Of a DNA stretch of 12,184 nt, positions 1 to 6,425 are shown in pieces. The translations under genes and the position numbers were made by a program. Location of the stretch: positions 1 through 12,184 of the forward strand of contig JAGRKR010000146.1 in NCBI GenBank assembly GCA_020442225.1, in the 5' to 3' direction. Source of the DNA: Hyphomicrobiaceae bacterium. GTDB lineage: Bacteria; Pseudomonadota; Alphaproteobacteria; Rhizobiales; Hyphomicrobiaceae. Numbering within the stretch: position 1 is the first letter of the stretch; every line of letters starts with the position of its first letter. The notes beneath the pieces are model-generated. The model saw only the letters and a list, made by a program, of their open reading frames with translations. It was not told the DNA's origin and ran no database searches.

Positions 1-259
1 AGCCGATGCCGAGGCGCGCGCGGCGGTACATCGGCAAGAGCGTCACGTCGCGCCCCTCGATCGAGACGTGCCCGCCCTCGGGATAGATGAGGCCCGCGAT
101 GGCATAGAAGGTCGTGGTCTTGCCCGAGCCGTTGGGGCCGAGCAGGCAGAGGACCTCGCCCGCGCGCACCGCAAGATCGATATCACGGCCGATGGGCTTG
201 CCCGGATAGCCGATGCCCAGCCCGCGCGCCGAGATGAGAGGTTCAGGCGTCGTCGTCAC
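1..259 (-). CDS. ABC transporter ATP-binding protein, N-terminal part only; hybrid FecE-like / LptB-like
   Basis: Only the first 86 codons are in the window; the 3' part lies beyond the left edge. The GTG start at 259 overlaps the permease stop (GTGA) and sits 6 nt after a GGAGGG ribosome binding site, so the two genes are translationally coupled. By position this should be the cytoplasmic ATPase powering the adjacent permease. Residues 13-40 (RGLGIGYPGKPIGRDIDLAV and on to GEVLCLL) resemble FecE/BtuD-type ATPases, and the Walker A GPNGSGKTT is at 41-49. From there the match changes: TTTFYAIAGL followed by DVTLLPMYRRARLGIGY (residues 70-86) is the pattern I know from alphaproteobacterial LptB, the ATPase of lipopolysaccharide export, not from Fec-type ATPases. 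Either a real hybrid gene or an assembly mis-join near the contig edge. ABC ATPase identity is certain; the substrate is not. Confidence 0.85.
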   Translation of the reverse strand, partial: MTTTPEPLISARGLGIGYPGKPIGRDIDLAVRAGEVLCLLGPNGSGKTTTFYAIAGLIYPEGGHVSIEGRDVTLLPMYRRARLGIG

Positions 260-1290
260 GACCAGCCCTCCTCGCCCCGCGCGAGCAGCCACAGGAAGAA
301 GGGCGCGCCGACCATGGCCGTCAGCACCCCGAGCGGGATCTCGGTCTGGGCCAGCGAGCGGGCGAGCGTATCGACGAGCAGCAGGTAGGTGCCGCCCATT
401 AGCAGCGACGCTGGCAGGAGACGGTCGAAGTTGGGGCCGACGAGCATGCGCGCCAGATGGGGGATGATCAGTCCGACCCAGCCGATTACGCCGGCAATCG
501 CCACGACGCTCGCCGTCATCAGTGTGGCGGCGGCGATCACGACGAGGCGCAGCCGGCCTGCTTCGACGCCGAGGGAGCGCGCCTCCTCGTCTCCGAGCGA
601 AAGCACGTTGATGCGCCAGCGCAGCAGCAGCATGGGCACGAGTCCCGCAGCAGCCAGCGGCGCTGCCGACCAGAGCTCGCCGCTGCGCACGCTGGAGAGG
701 CTGCCGAGCAGCCAGAAGACGATGGCGGGCAGTTGGTCGTAGGGATCGGCGAGGATCTTGAGCAGCGAGATCACGGCGCCGGCCAGCGAGCCGACCACCA
801 CTCCGGCGAGCACGAGCACGAGCAGCGGCTCGCGATTGCGGACCAGTCCCGCAACGACGTAGACGAGTCCGACCGTTGCGAGCCCCGTCACGAATGCCAG
901 CAGTTGAATGCCAGCGACAGGAAGCGACAGGAAGATGCCGAGCACGGCGCCGAGCCCGGCTCCCGTCGAGACGCCGAGAATGTCCGGAGAGACGAGCGGG
1001 TTGCGAAAGAGGCCCTGATAGGCGGCCCCGGCCGCCGCGAGCGCAGCGCCGACAAGCACGGCTGCCAGCACGCGCGGGAGGCGTACGGAGAACAGCACCG
1101 TCTCGATCGGTCCCTTGCTTCCATGGCCGGTTAGCGCGTTCCAGAAGGCCGTCAGGATGTCCGTCGTCGCAATCGGGAACTTGCCGATGCCGATCGCGAC
1201 CACTAGGAGTGCCGCGAGCGCCGCCGTCAGGCCGAGGATCACTAGGCCGGCGCGCTCGCGTCGCTGGGGCTTGAGTGTCTCTCTACTCAC
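256..1290 (-). CDS. FecCD/BtuC-family ABC transporter permease
   Basis: Inner-membrane permease of 344 residues, normal for the FecCD family that imports iron-siderophore, heme, cobalamin or metal complexes from the periplasm. It is hydrophobic along its length, with about ten membrane segments expected by family. Family landmarks are visible: LPRVLAAVLVGAALAAAGAAY (71-91, a segment boundary), then the LFRNPLVSPDILGVSTGAG stretch (94-112), the cytoplasmic coupling loop SLGDEEARSLGV (231-242) that contacts the ATPase, the GWVGLIIPHLARMLVGP segment (270-286), and EIPLGVLTAMVGAPFFLWLL near the C terminus (317-336). The start is a GTG whose first bases overlap the TGA of the binding-protein gene (GTGA), and its own stop overlaps the ATPase start in the same way, so the three genes form one operon. 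The substrate cannot be read from this subunit. Confidence 0.95.
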   Translation of the reverse strand: MSRETLKPQRRERAGLVILGLTAALAALLVVAIGIGKFPIATTDILTAFWNALTGHGSKGPIETVLFSVRLPRVLAAVLVGAALAAAGAAYQGLFRNPLVSPDILGVSTGAGLGAVLGIFLSLPVAGIQLLAFVTGLATVGLVYVVAGLVRNREPLLVLVLAGVVVGSLAGAVISLLKILADPYDQLPAIVFWLLGSLSSVRSGELWSAAPLAAAGLVPMLLLRWRINVLSLGDEEARSLGVEAGRLRLVVIAAATLMTASVVAIAGVIGWVGLIIPHLARMLVGPNFDRLLPASLLMGGTYLLLVDTLARSLAQTEIPLGVLTAMVGAPFFLWLLARGEEGWS

Positions 1291-2339
1291 CGCCGTCTCG
1301 TCTGCTCGGGTGGCTCACCCTTCGACCAGGCGATCAGCCTGTCGAGCTCCGCCTCGCTCGGGTCAACATGGTAGAAGAGACGATAGAACTCCCGGGTGAC
1401 CGTCTTGAGGTCGTCGGGGAAATGCTGCGGATAGAGCAATCCCGCCACCCATTTTAGGCCGATGATGCGGTTGAGCGAGGGCGGCCTGTCGATCCAGCCG
1501 AAGGGCGCCGTCGGGCTCAGGAAGACCCGCTTGCGCTTGACGGCTTCGATGTTCGCCCACAGCGGGTCGTTCCATACCGCCCGGAAAAAGGTCGGGTCCC
1601 AGGTCAGGATGGTATCGGGATTGGCCGCGATGACCTGCTCTATGGAGGCGCGCACGAGCCCGCGCCGCCGGCCGCCCCCGTCGGCCACGTTGCGTCCGCC
1701 CGCCCGCTCGATGATCTCTGTATTGATCGAGCCCGTGAGGCCGGTCTCCAGCCCGTCCGGACCGCGAGCCAGATAGACCCGGGGTCGCTTGTCCACCGGC
1801 ACCGTGGCGAGCACCTTGTCGATGCGCGCGAAGGTCGCTTCGACGTAGCGCGCGAGCGTTTCCGCGCGCGACTCGACGCCAAGGATGCGACCGAGCAGGC
1901 GGAGCGCCTTCGGCGTTGCTTCGAGACGCCCGTCGATCAGAACGTAGGGAATCCGCGTCTGCGCCTGCACGTTGTCGGCGAGCGAGACGAAGGTCGCGCG
2001 GGTGGAGCCGAAGTCGAGGATGAGGTCCGGCTTGATCTTCAGCACCGTCTCGAGGTTGGCGGTGCCGCCGCGACCCGTCAGCCGTCCGAGCGCCGGCAGG
2101 TCGCGATAGGCTGGAGCGATGAAGGGGCGCTCCTCCGGCTTTGGCGGGTTGGGCCAGCCCGTCATTTTCTGCGGCGCCAGCATGTAGAGCAGGATCGAGG
2201 CCGGCGGGCCGGCCGCGAACACGCGCGTGATGCGGTCAGGCACCTCGACCGTGCGGCCGGCGCTGTCGGTCACGGTACGCGCCTCGGCGAGCGCCGGCAT
2301 CACCAGGGCGAGCAGAGCGAGCGTGATGGTTCGCAGCAT
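1287..2339 (-). CDS. Periplasmic substrate-binding protein of a Fec/Btu-type ABC importer
   Basis: Class III (FecB/BtuF-like, Peripla_BP_2) binding protein of 350 residues that would deliver a metal complex to the downstream permease. I chose the ATG at 2339 because it starts a clean signal peptide (MLRTITLALLALVMPALA, cleavage near residues 18-20), has GGAG 9 nt upstream, and the frame further upstream encodes only Arg-rich nonsense. The mature part opens with RTVTDSAGRTVEVPDRITRV, the usual FecB beginning. The two lobes would be about 21-150 and 185-345, joined by the family's long helix. The segment PFGWIDRPPSLNRIIGLKW (279-297) with LLYP is typical of a subset of these proteins that includes proposed molybdate, nickel or siderophore binders. 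No TonB receptor or metallochaperone gene is nearby, so the ligand is open. First gene of the operon; it overlaps the permease by 4 nt. Confidence 0.92.
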   Translation of the reverse strand: MLRTITLALLALVMPALAEARTVTDSAGRTVEVPDRITRVFAAGPPASILLYMLAPQKMTGWPNPPKPEERPFIAPAYRDLPALGRLTGRGGTANLETVLKIKPDLILDFGSTRATFVSLADNVQAQTRIPYVLIDGRLEATPKALRLLGRILGVESRAETLARYVEATFARIDKVLATVPVDKRPRVYLARGPDGLETGLTGSINTEIIERAGGRNVADGGGRRRGLVRASIEQVIAANPDTILTWDPTFFRAVWNDPLWANIEAVKRKRVFLSPTAPFGWIDRPPSLNRIIGLKWVAGLLYPQHFPDDLKTVTREFYRLFYHVDPSEAELDRLIAWSKGEPPEQTRRR

Positions 2340-2449
2340 GGTGCGGGACTCCACGTCCTGTCGAGCCTGGCCGCTGGCTGGATCGCGCGTAGCATAGCGC
2401 ATCCGGCGTGGCGTGCGCAGGCCCGCGCGAACGAGCGTTGTGCCGATCT

Positions 2450-2478
2450 CCATGGCGAGGCTCCGCGCGTCGCCATGG
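2450..2478. promoter_or_regulatory. Inverted repeat upstream of the transport operon, candidate operator
   Basis: Perfect 8-bp arms CCATGGCG and CGCCATGG are separated by 13 nt. The element lies 111 bp upstream of the binding-protein start codon, in the 202-bp gap behind the SDR gene. Arm length and spacing would suit a dimeric repressor covering the operon promoter. It does not match Fur, Mur or ModE sites as I know them, and no regulator gene is adjacent. It could also be chance or an RNA hairpin. No cobalamin-riboswitch boxes were recognised in the same gap. Confidence 0.3.
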
Positions 2479-2497
2479 TAATTCTGCCGGAGCAGCC

Positions 2498-2514
2498 GCT
2501 TCGGGAGCCGAAGC
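2498..2514 (-). terminator. Hairpin behind the SDR gene, possible terminator
   Basis: A 7-bp perfect stem (GCTTCGG / CCGAAGC) with a 3-nt loop begins 28 nt beyond the SDR stop codon. It is flanked by a direct repeat AGCAGCCG (2491-2498 and 2512-2519, plus strand). There is no U-run after the stem, so it is at best a weak or Rho-assisted terminator separating the SDR transcript from the transport operon. Confidence 0.3.
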
Positions 2515-2541
2515 AGCCGTGTCCGCCACGCGCCATCCGCC

Positions 2542-3339
2542 TCAGTAGTTGACCGACAGCCCGGAGCCGCCGTCGACGGCAAAGACCTGGCCGGTCACGA
2601 CGTCGGCGAGTGGCGAGCAGAAGAACAGCACCGAGGCGGCGAGATCGCGTGGCTCGATCAGGCGGCCGAGCGGGATTTCCGCAATCGTCTCCTTCGAGAT
2701 CTCCTCGACGCTGACGCCCGCGTCGCGCGCGCGACGATGGAAGTTCTGCATCATGCGCTCGGTCGCCGTATAGCCGGGATGCACGCAATTGACCGTGACG
2801 TTGAACGGGCCGACCTGGTTGGCGAGCTGCTTGGTGAAGTTGGAGACGCCGGCGTTCACCACGCCGTTCGTGATGCGCAATGGCGCCACGATACGCGCGG
2901 TCATGCCGCCGATGTTGACGATGCGGCCCCATCGACGCGGCTTCATGTGTACGAGAACCTCGCGGGCGCAGCGGATATAGGCCATCAGCTTGACGTCGAC
3001 GTGGTGGCGCCAGTGCTCGTCCGTCTGTTCGTCGAACGGTGCGCTGAGGGAGGCGACGGCATTGTTGACGAGAATGTCGATGCGTCCGGCGGCGGTGGCG
3101 GCCTCGGCCACGAAGCGGCGGATGTCGTCATAGTTGCAGACATCGGCGATGATGGGCCAGGCCTCGACGCCGAGCTTGCGGATGTCGGCAGCCGTCTCCT
3201 CGAGCGAATCGCGTGTGCGGCCGCACAGGGCGATGCTGACGCCCTGCTCGGCCAGCATCAGCGAGGTTGCGCGGCCGATGCCGCGGCTCCCGCCCGTTAC
3301 CAGTGCGACACGACCTTTCAGACCGAAATCTCCGGCCAA
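2542..3339 (-). CDS. SDR-fold protein lacking the classical catalytic residues
   Basis: Short-chain dehydrogenase/reductase of 265 residues, the usual length of classical SDRs. The Rossmann nucleotide-binding motif is intact (TGGSRGIGR, 15-23), followed by the LVNNA stabilising motif (90-94), HPG at 187-189 and the C-terminal VDGG (255-258). The active site is altered: where classical members have Asn-Ser-Tyr-Lys, this protein shows VKLMAY (Lys for Asn), NIGGMTA (Gly for Ser, about 145), Asn158 for Tyr and Asn162 for Lys (TNGVVNAGVSNFTKQLA). It may bind NAD(P) without classical hydride chemistry, or belong to a divergent SDR branch with other catalytic groups; I recall similar sequences annotated simply as SDR oxidoreductases. 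The start is TTG at 3339, set by GGGGAGG 5 nt upstream; upstream in-frame ATGs lack such a site. It stands alone, 202 bp from the transport operon. Substrate unknown. Confidence 0.9.
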   Translation of the reverse strand: MAGDFGLKGRVALVTGGSRGIGRATSLMLAEQGVSIALCGRTRDSLEETAADIRKLGVEAWPIIADVCNYDDIRRFVAEAATAAGRIDILVNNAVASLSAPFDEQTDEHWRHHVDVKLMAYIRCAREVLVHMKPRRWGRIVNIGGMTARIVAPLRITNGVVNAGVSNFTKQLANQVGPFNVTVNCVHPGYTATERMMQNFHRRARDAGVSVEEISKETIAEIPLGRLIEPRDLAASVLFFCSPLADVVTGQVFAVDGGSGLSVNY

Positions 3340-3344
3340 TGTTT

Positions 3345-3351
3345 CCTCCCC
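3345..3351 (-). promoter_or_regulatory. Shine-Dalgarno sequence deciding the SDR start
   Basis: Read on the minus strand this is GGGGAGG followed by 5 nt (AAACA) and then TTG. It is a near-ideal ribosome binding site, and it places the SDR start 39 codons inside the longest open frame, just before the expected N-terminal strand of the Rossmann fold. Confidence 0.8.
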
Positions 3352-3582
3352 TGATCTGCTGATGGTGTGCCGCGGGACGCGGCCGCCCCGAGAATGGCCC
3401 ATGGTCGCGGCACTGTCGACCCGGAACGTCCGAGGCGGAGCGCCCGCAGAGCGCAACGGCGACCCGGCACGACGCGGAGGCTCGGGTCAGGCAGCCCGGA
3501 TTCGCGCTCCGCAGGCCGGCGTGCGGGCCATTTTCGCCGCATGCTCGCGAGACCTCCACGAAATGGACCGAAGTAAGTCGCA

Positions 3583-3611
3583 TTGTCATCACACTGGTCA
3601 GAGAAAATCTT
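3583..3611 (+). promoter_or_regulatory. Possible sigma-70-type promoter for the four-repeat protein
   Basis: TTGTCA (3583-3588) matches five of six bases of the -35 consensus. AATCTT (3606-3611), 17 nt later, matches three of six of the -10 consensus. It sits in the AT-rich island about 58 bp upstream of the start codon. The -10 is poor, so this is a suggestion only. Confidence 0.3.
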
Positions 3612-3668
3612 TGCACGCAATATATGTTCGGCGGCGGCGTGCCGGCTGCAATCGGGAGAGGAAACGCA

Positions 3669-5216
3669 ATGTTGGGACGTATGTGTCAATTGGGCCTGCT
3701 GGCCCTCGCGCTGGTGGCGGCCATGCCAGCCGCCGAGGCGCAGCGCGGGCCTCAGCGACAGGTCGACCAGACCCGCTGGGTCAAGCTCGGAGCGGAGACC
3801 GTGGACGGGCGGCGGGACCGTGATGTCATCCGCGTCGGCCGCGAGAGGGGTGCGTTCGATCGCATTCGCCTGCGCGTCAGCGGGCGAGACATCGTGCTGC
3901 GCGAGATGCGCATCGTCTTCGCCAACGGTGACACGCAGGACGTGCCGGGCCGCATCGAGATCGCGGCCGGAACGGACATGCGGCCGATCCGGCTCGACGG
4001 CGGCATCCGCCGCATCGACCGCATCGAGCTGTCCTACCGCGCGAGGCGCGACTTCGATCGAGGTCGCGGACGCGACCGGGATCGCGAGCAGGCCGTCGTC
4101 GAGGTGTGGGCCGAGCAGATCATCGACCGCCCGCCGCCACAGCTCACGGGCTGGGAGCTTCTCGGGCGTGACGTCGTCGGGCCGCGTGTCGATCGCGAGG
4201 TGATCCCGGTCGGCCGGCGCGAGGGCCGCTTCTACGCCATCCGCCTCAGGGCGTTGCGCAGCGACGTCTACCTGCACGATCTCAAGGTCGTCTACGGCAA
4301 CGGCGAAGTCGACGATATCCAGGTGCGCGACCGCATCCGGGCCGGCGACATGACGCGTCCGCTCGCCCTCAAGGGCGGCCGCTTGATCAAGGAGATCCGC
4401 CTCGTCTACGCCAGCCGACCCGACCACCGGGCGCGGGCGATCGTCGAGGTTTGGGGCGACAAGACGGCCCAGCGTCCGCGGCCTGCCGCCGGCATCCCCG
4501 GGAACTGGGTCATGTTCGGTGCGGCCGATGTCGGGCAGAACGCCGAGCGCGACGTGATTGCCGTCGGGCGCGAGAAGGGCCGCTTCAGCCAGATCGCCCT
4601 CCGTGTGCGCGGCAGCGACGTCAGGCTGCGGCGCCTGCGCGTCGTCTACGCCAACGGCGAGACGGACGTGCTCGAGGCCAGAGAGGATATTCCCGCTGGC
4701 CGCCATTCGAAGTTCTACAACCTCAAGGGTGATCGCTTCATCAAGGAGATCATCCTCGTGCACCGGGCCGAGCAGGGCAGGATCGGTCGGGCGCGGGTCG
4801 AGCTATTCGGGCTCCACGCTGCGGATTACCGGCCGGCGCGGCCCGTCGCTCCGCCCGTCGCCCCGCCGCCGACGCATCGCCCGGGCGAGTGGGTCATTCT
4901 CGGCTCGCAGAAGGCCGGCCTCGGTGTCGATCGCGACGTCATCACTGTCGGTCGCGACGTGGGGACCTTCCGCAAGATCCGCATCGACGTGACCCGCTCA
5001 GGCCGGCGCGGTGTGCGCATCTACAATGTCCGCGTCATCTATCGCAACGGCGAGTCGGAGACGCTGAACGTGCCCAACGAGATCCCGCGGGGCGGCTCGT
5101 CCGGGCCGCTCGATCTCAGCGGCAACCGCCGGATCATCGAGCGCATCGAGTTGGTCTATCGCACGAAGTTGTCGCTGTTCGGCGAAACGCGGGTCGAGGT
5201 CTGGGGCCAGCGCTGA
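3669..5216 (+). CDS. Secreted protein of four tandem ~105-residue repeats, function unknown
   Basis: 515 residues. The ATG at 3669 is preceded by GGGAGAGG 7 nt upstream and starts a signal peptide (MLGRMCQLGLLALALVAAM, cleaved near AEA at 24), so the product is probably periplasmic or exported. The mature part is four copies of one domain at about 37-148, 162-263, 280-381 and 408-513. Each begins W-x-x-[LF]-G, continues with [DE]R[DE]VI-x-VGR-x-x-G-x-F, then a V-x-[VI][YF]-x-NG[ED] strand, I-x-x-G, a Leu-Gly turn, I-x-x-I-x-L-x-[YH]R, and ends VE[VL][WF]. Alternating hydrophobic residues suggest beta-sandwich domains. The closest family I can think of is the DUF2541/YaaI type, which is tentative. 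Repeat 1 carries a charged Arg/Asp insert near 133-141; a Pro-rich linker (389-405) precedes repeat 4. No catalytic motif, cysteine pair or membrane anchor was seen in the mature part. It is monocistronic, closed by a strong terminator. Confidence 0.9.
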   Translation: MLGRMCQLGLLALALVAAMPAAEAQRGPQRQVDQTRWVKLGAETVDGRRDRDVIRVGRERGAFDRIRLRVSGRDIVLREMRIVFANGDTQDVPGRIEIAAGTDMRPIRLDGGIRRIDRIELSYRARRDFDRGRGRDRDREQAVVEVWAEQIIDRPPPQLTGWELLGRDVVGPRVDREVIPVGRREGRFYAIRLRALRSDVYLHDLKVVYGNGEVDDIQVRDRIRAGDMTRPLALKGGRLIKEIRLVYASRPDHRARAIVEVWGDKTAQRPRPAAGIPGNWVMFGAADVGQNAERDVIAVGREKGRFSQIALRVRGSDVRLRRLRVVYANGETDVLEAREDIPAGRHSKFYNLKGDRFIKEIILVHRAEQGRIGRARVELFGLHAADYRPARPVAPPVAPPPTHRPGEWVILGSQKAGLGVDRDVITVGRDVGTFRKIRIDVTRSGRRGVRIYNVRVIYRNGESETLNVPNEIPRGGSSGPLDLSGNRRIIERIELVYRTKLSLFGETRVEVWGQR

Positions 5217-5236
5217 TCCGACCGGTGGACGGGGAT

Positions 5237-5281
5237 GAAGGCGGCAGGCGGTTCGTTTCCGCTTGCCGCCTTCTTGCCTTT
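5237..5281 (+). terminator. Intrinsic terminator after the four-repeat protein gene
   Basis: A 15-bp stem (5237-5251 with 5259-5273, one G-U pair) has a 7-nt loop TTCGTTT and is followed by the pyrimidine/T-rich CTTGCCTTT. It lies 20 nt after the stop codon. It is the best terminator in the window and isolates the repeat-protein gene from the HtrA-like gene downstream. Confidence 0.85.
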
Positions 5282-5391
5282 CGGGGCAGTGTTCCGCCCA
5301 CGCCCTGCCATTCCGGATGACCGCAAGGCAAAGGCTTGTTAATGTCGGCGCAGACTCTGTCGCAGTATTGCAACTGAAGCGAGATCGATCG

Positions 5392-6339
5392 TTGTCCTCG
5401 CATCCTGAGCCCGGCGACTACGCATACAACCTGGAGGGCGCGCTTGCGGCCGTCGTGGCCGTGCGCTCGCGCATTCCCAGCGATGCCTTCACGGCCGACA
5501 CGCTCGGCACGGAGCGGGGCGGGAACGGCGTGGTCATCCGCAGTGACGGCATCGTTCTGACGATCGGCTACCTCATCACGGAGGCCGAAAGCGTCTGGCT
5601 GAGCTTCAACGACGGGAGCGTGGTTCCCGGGCATGTGATCGGCCAGGACCAGGAGACCGGCTTCGGGCTGATCCAGGCGCTGTCGCGCGTGCAGGTGCCG
5701 GCATTGCAGCTCGGAAGCTCCGCGAGCGTCAAGGTCGGCGACCCCGTCGTGGTGGCCGGTGCAGGCGGGCGTCAGCACGCCGTCGCGGGACAGGTTGTCG
5801 CCCGGCAGGAGTTCGCCGGGTACTGGGAGTATCTCCTCGACGAGGCGCTGTTCACCGCGCCCGCGCACCAGAACTGGGGCGGAGCGGCCGTCATCGACGA
5901 GGCCGGCAAGCTGATCGGTGTCGGCTCGCTCAGCGTCCAGCAGGTGGCCGAAGGCAATGAGGGACGCGACATCAACATGGTCGTCCCGATCGATCTGTTG
6001 AAGCCCATCCTGGACGACATGCTTTCGCTGGGCCGCACGCGCCGACCGGCCAGGCCTTGGCTCGGCGTTTACGCGACGGAGGTCGGCGGGCGCGTGGTCA
6101 TCGCCGGGCTTTCCAATCGCGGTCCGGCCCGCAAGGCGGACTTGCGGGTGGGCGATGTCGTGCTGCGCGTCGGCAGCGAGAACGTGACGAACCTCACGAC
6201 CTTTTTCAGGAGCATCTGGTCGCGCGGGGATGCCGGCGTCACCGTGCCGATCACGGTGCATCGCTCGGGCCGCACGCTCGAGGTGAATGTCGCCTCGGTG
6301 GATCGCCGCAGCCTGCTCAAGGGGCCTGTGCTACATTAA
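5392..6339 (+). CDS. HtrA-like trypsin-fold protein with PDZ domain and degenerate protease triad
   Basis: 315 residues if translation begins at the TTG at 5392, behind a modest purine stretch (GAAGCGAG). I prefer this start because homologues I recall begin just before a DYAYxLxxAL segment. The ATG at 5317 gives 25 more residues but has no ribosome site. Residues about 15-200 form the S1C trypsin-like fold ([11 protein letters not shown], then SDGIVLT) and 224-302 a PDZ domain (RPWLGVY, then [11 protein letters not shown]). Aligned to DegP, the catalytic His of LTNNHV is Tyr60 (LTIGYLI), the Asp of TDLAV is Gly90 (TGFGL), and the Ser of GNSGG is Trp162 (NWGG). Peptide hydrolysis is therefore unlikely; a chaperone, scaffold or peptide-sensing role is an inference. 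No signal peptide is evident, unlike periplasmic HtrA proteins. This looks like a conserved alphaproteobacterial family, not a decaying gene. rpe follows after 86 bp. Confidence 0.88.
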   Translation: MSSHPEPGDYAYNLEGALAAVVAVRSRIPSDAFTADTLGTERGGNGVVIRSDGIVLTIGYLITEAESVWLSFNDGSVVPGHVIGQDQETGFGLIQALSRVQVPALQLGSSASVKVGDPVVVAGAGGRQHAVAGQVVARQEFAGYWEYLLDEALFTAPAHQNWGGAAVIDEAGKLIGVGSLSVQQVAEGNEGRDINMVVPIDLLKPILDDMLSLGRTRRPARPWLGVYATEVGGRVVIAGLSNRGPARKADLRVGDVVLRVGSENVTNLTTFFRSIWSRGDAGVTVPITVHRSGRTLEVNVASVDRRSLLKGPVLH

Positions 6340-6425
6340 GGCCGGGATCGTCGGGTCGCGCGACCCTGGGCAGGTGTCGCGACGGACCAGCGACGGCAAG
6401 ATCACCTGCATCGGAGCTCATCGAC

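Larger units (their letters stand above)
3340..3668. other. Divergent intergenic region between the SDR and the four-repeat protein
   Basis: This 329-bp gap holds no convincing gene. The half nearest the SDR (3340-3540) is very GC-rich and contains only short frames without credible ribosome sites. The half nearest the plus-strand gene (about 3560-3630) is an AT-richer island, the only such stretch nearby, and is the likely place for promoters in one or both directions. It also holds a small palindrome-like TTGCACGCAA at 3611-3620. Confidence 0.6.

Noticed and set aside
2340..2541. Cobalamin or molybdenum-cofactor riboswitch upstream of the importer operon
   Set aside because: I searched the leader for the conserved boxes and found none; only a short inverted repeat and a hairpin are present.
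2340..2582. N-terminal extension of the binding protein up to 2582
   Set aside because: It would place 81 Arg-rich residues before a perfect signal peptide and overlap the SDR 3' end.
3318..4763. 481-codon minus-strand open frame opposite the four-repeat protein
   Set aside because: It mirrors the repeat gene, is dominated by Asp/Ala/Val/Arg typical of antisense frames, and would run into the SDR gene start.
5134..6261. 375-codon minus-strand open frame opposite the HtrA-like gene
   Set aside because: Antisense shadow; it also crosses the intrinsic terminator and the end of the repeat-protein gene.
6353..6366. Self-complementary GGGTCGCGCGACCC between the HtrA-like gene and rpe as a terminator
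   Set aside because: There is no loop-forming spacer and no U-run; GC palindromes of this size are expected often in such DNA.
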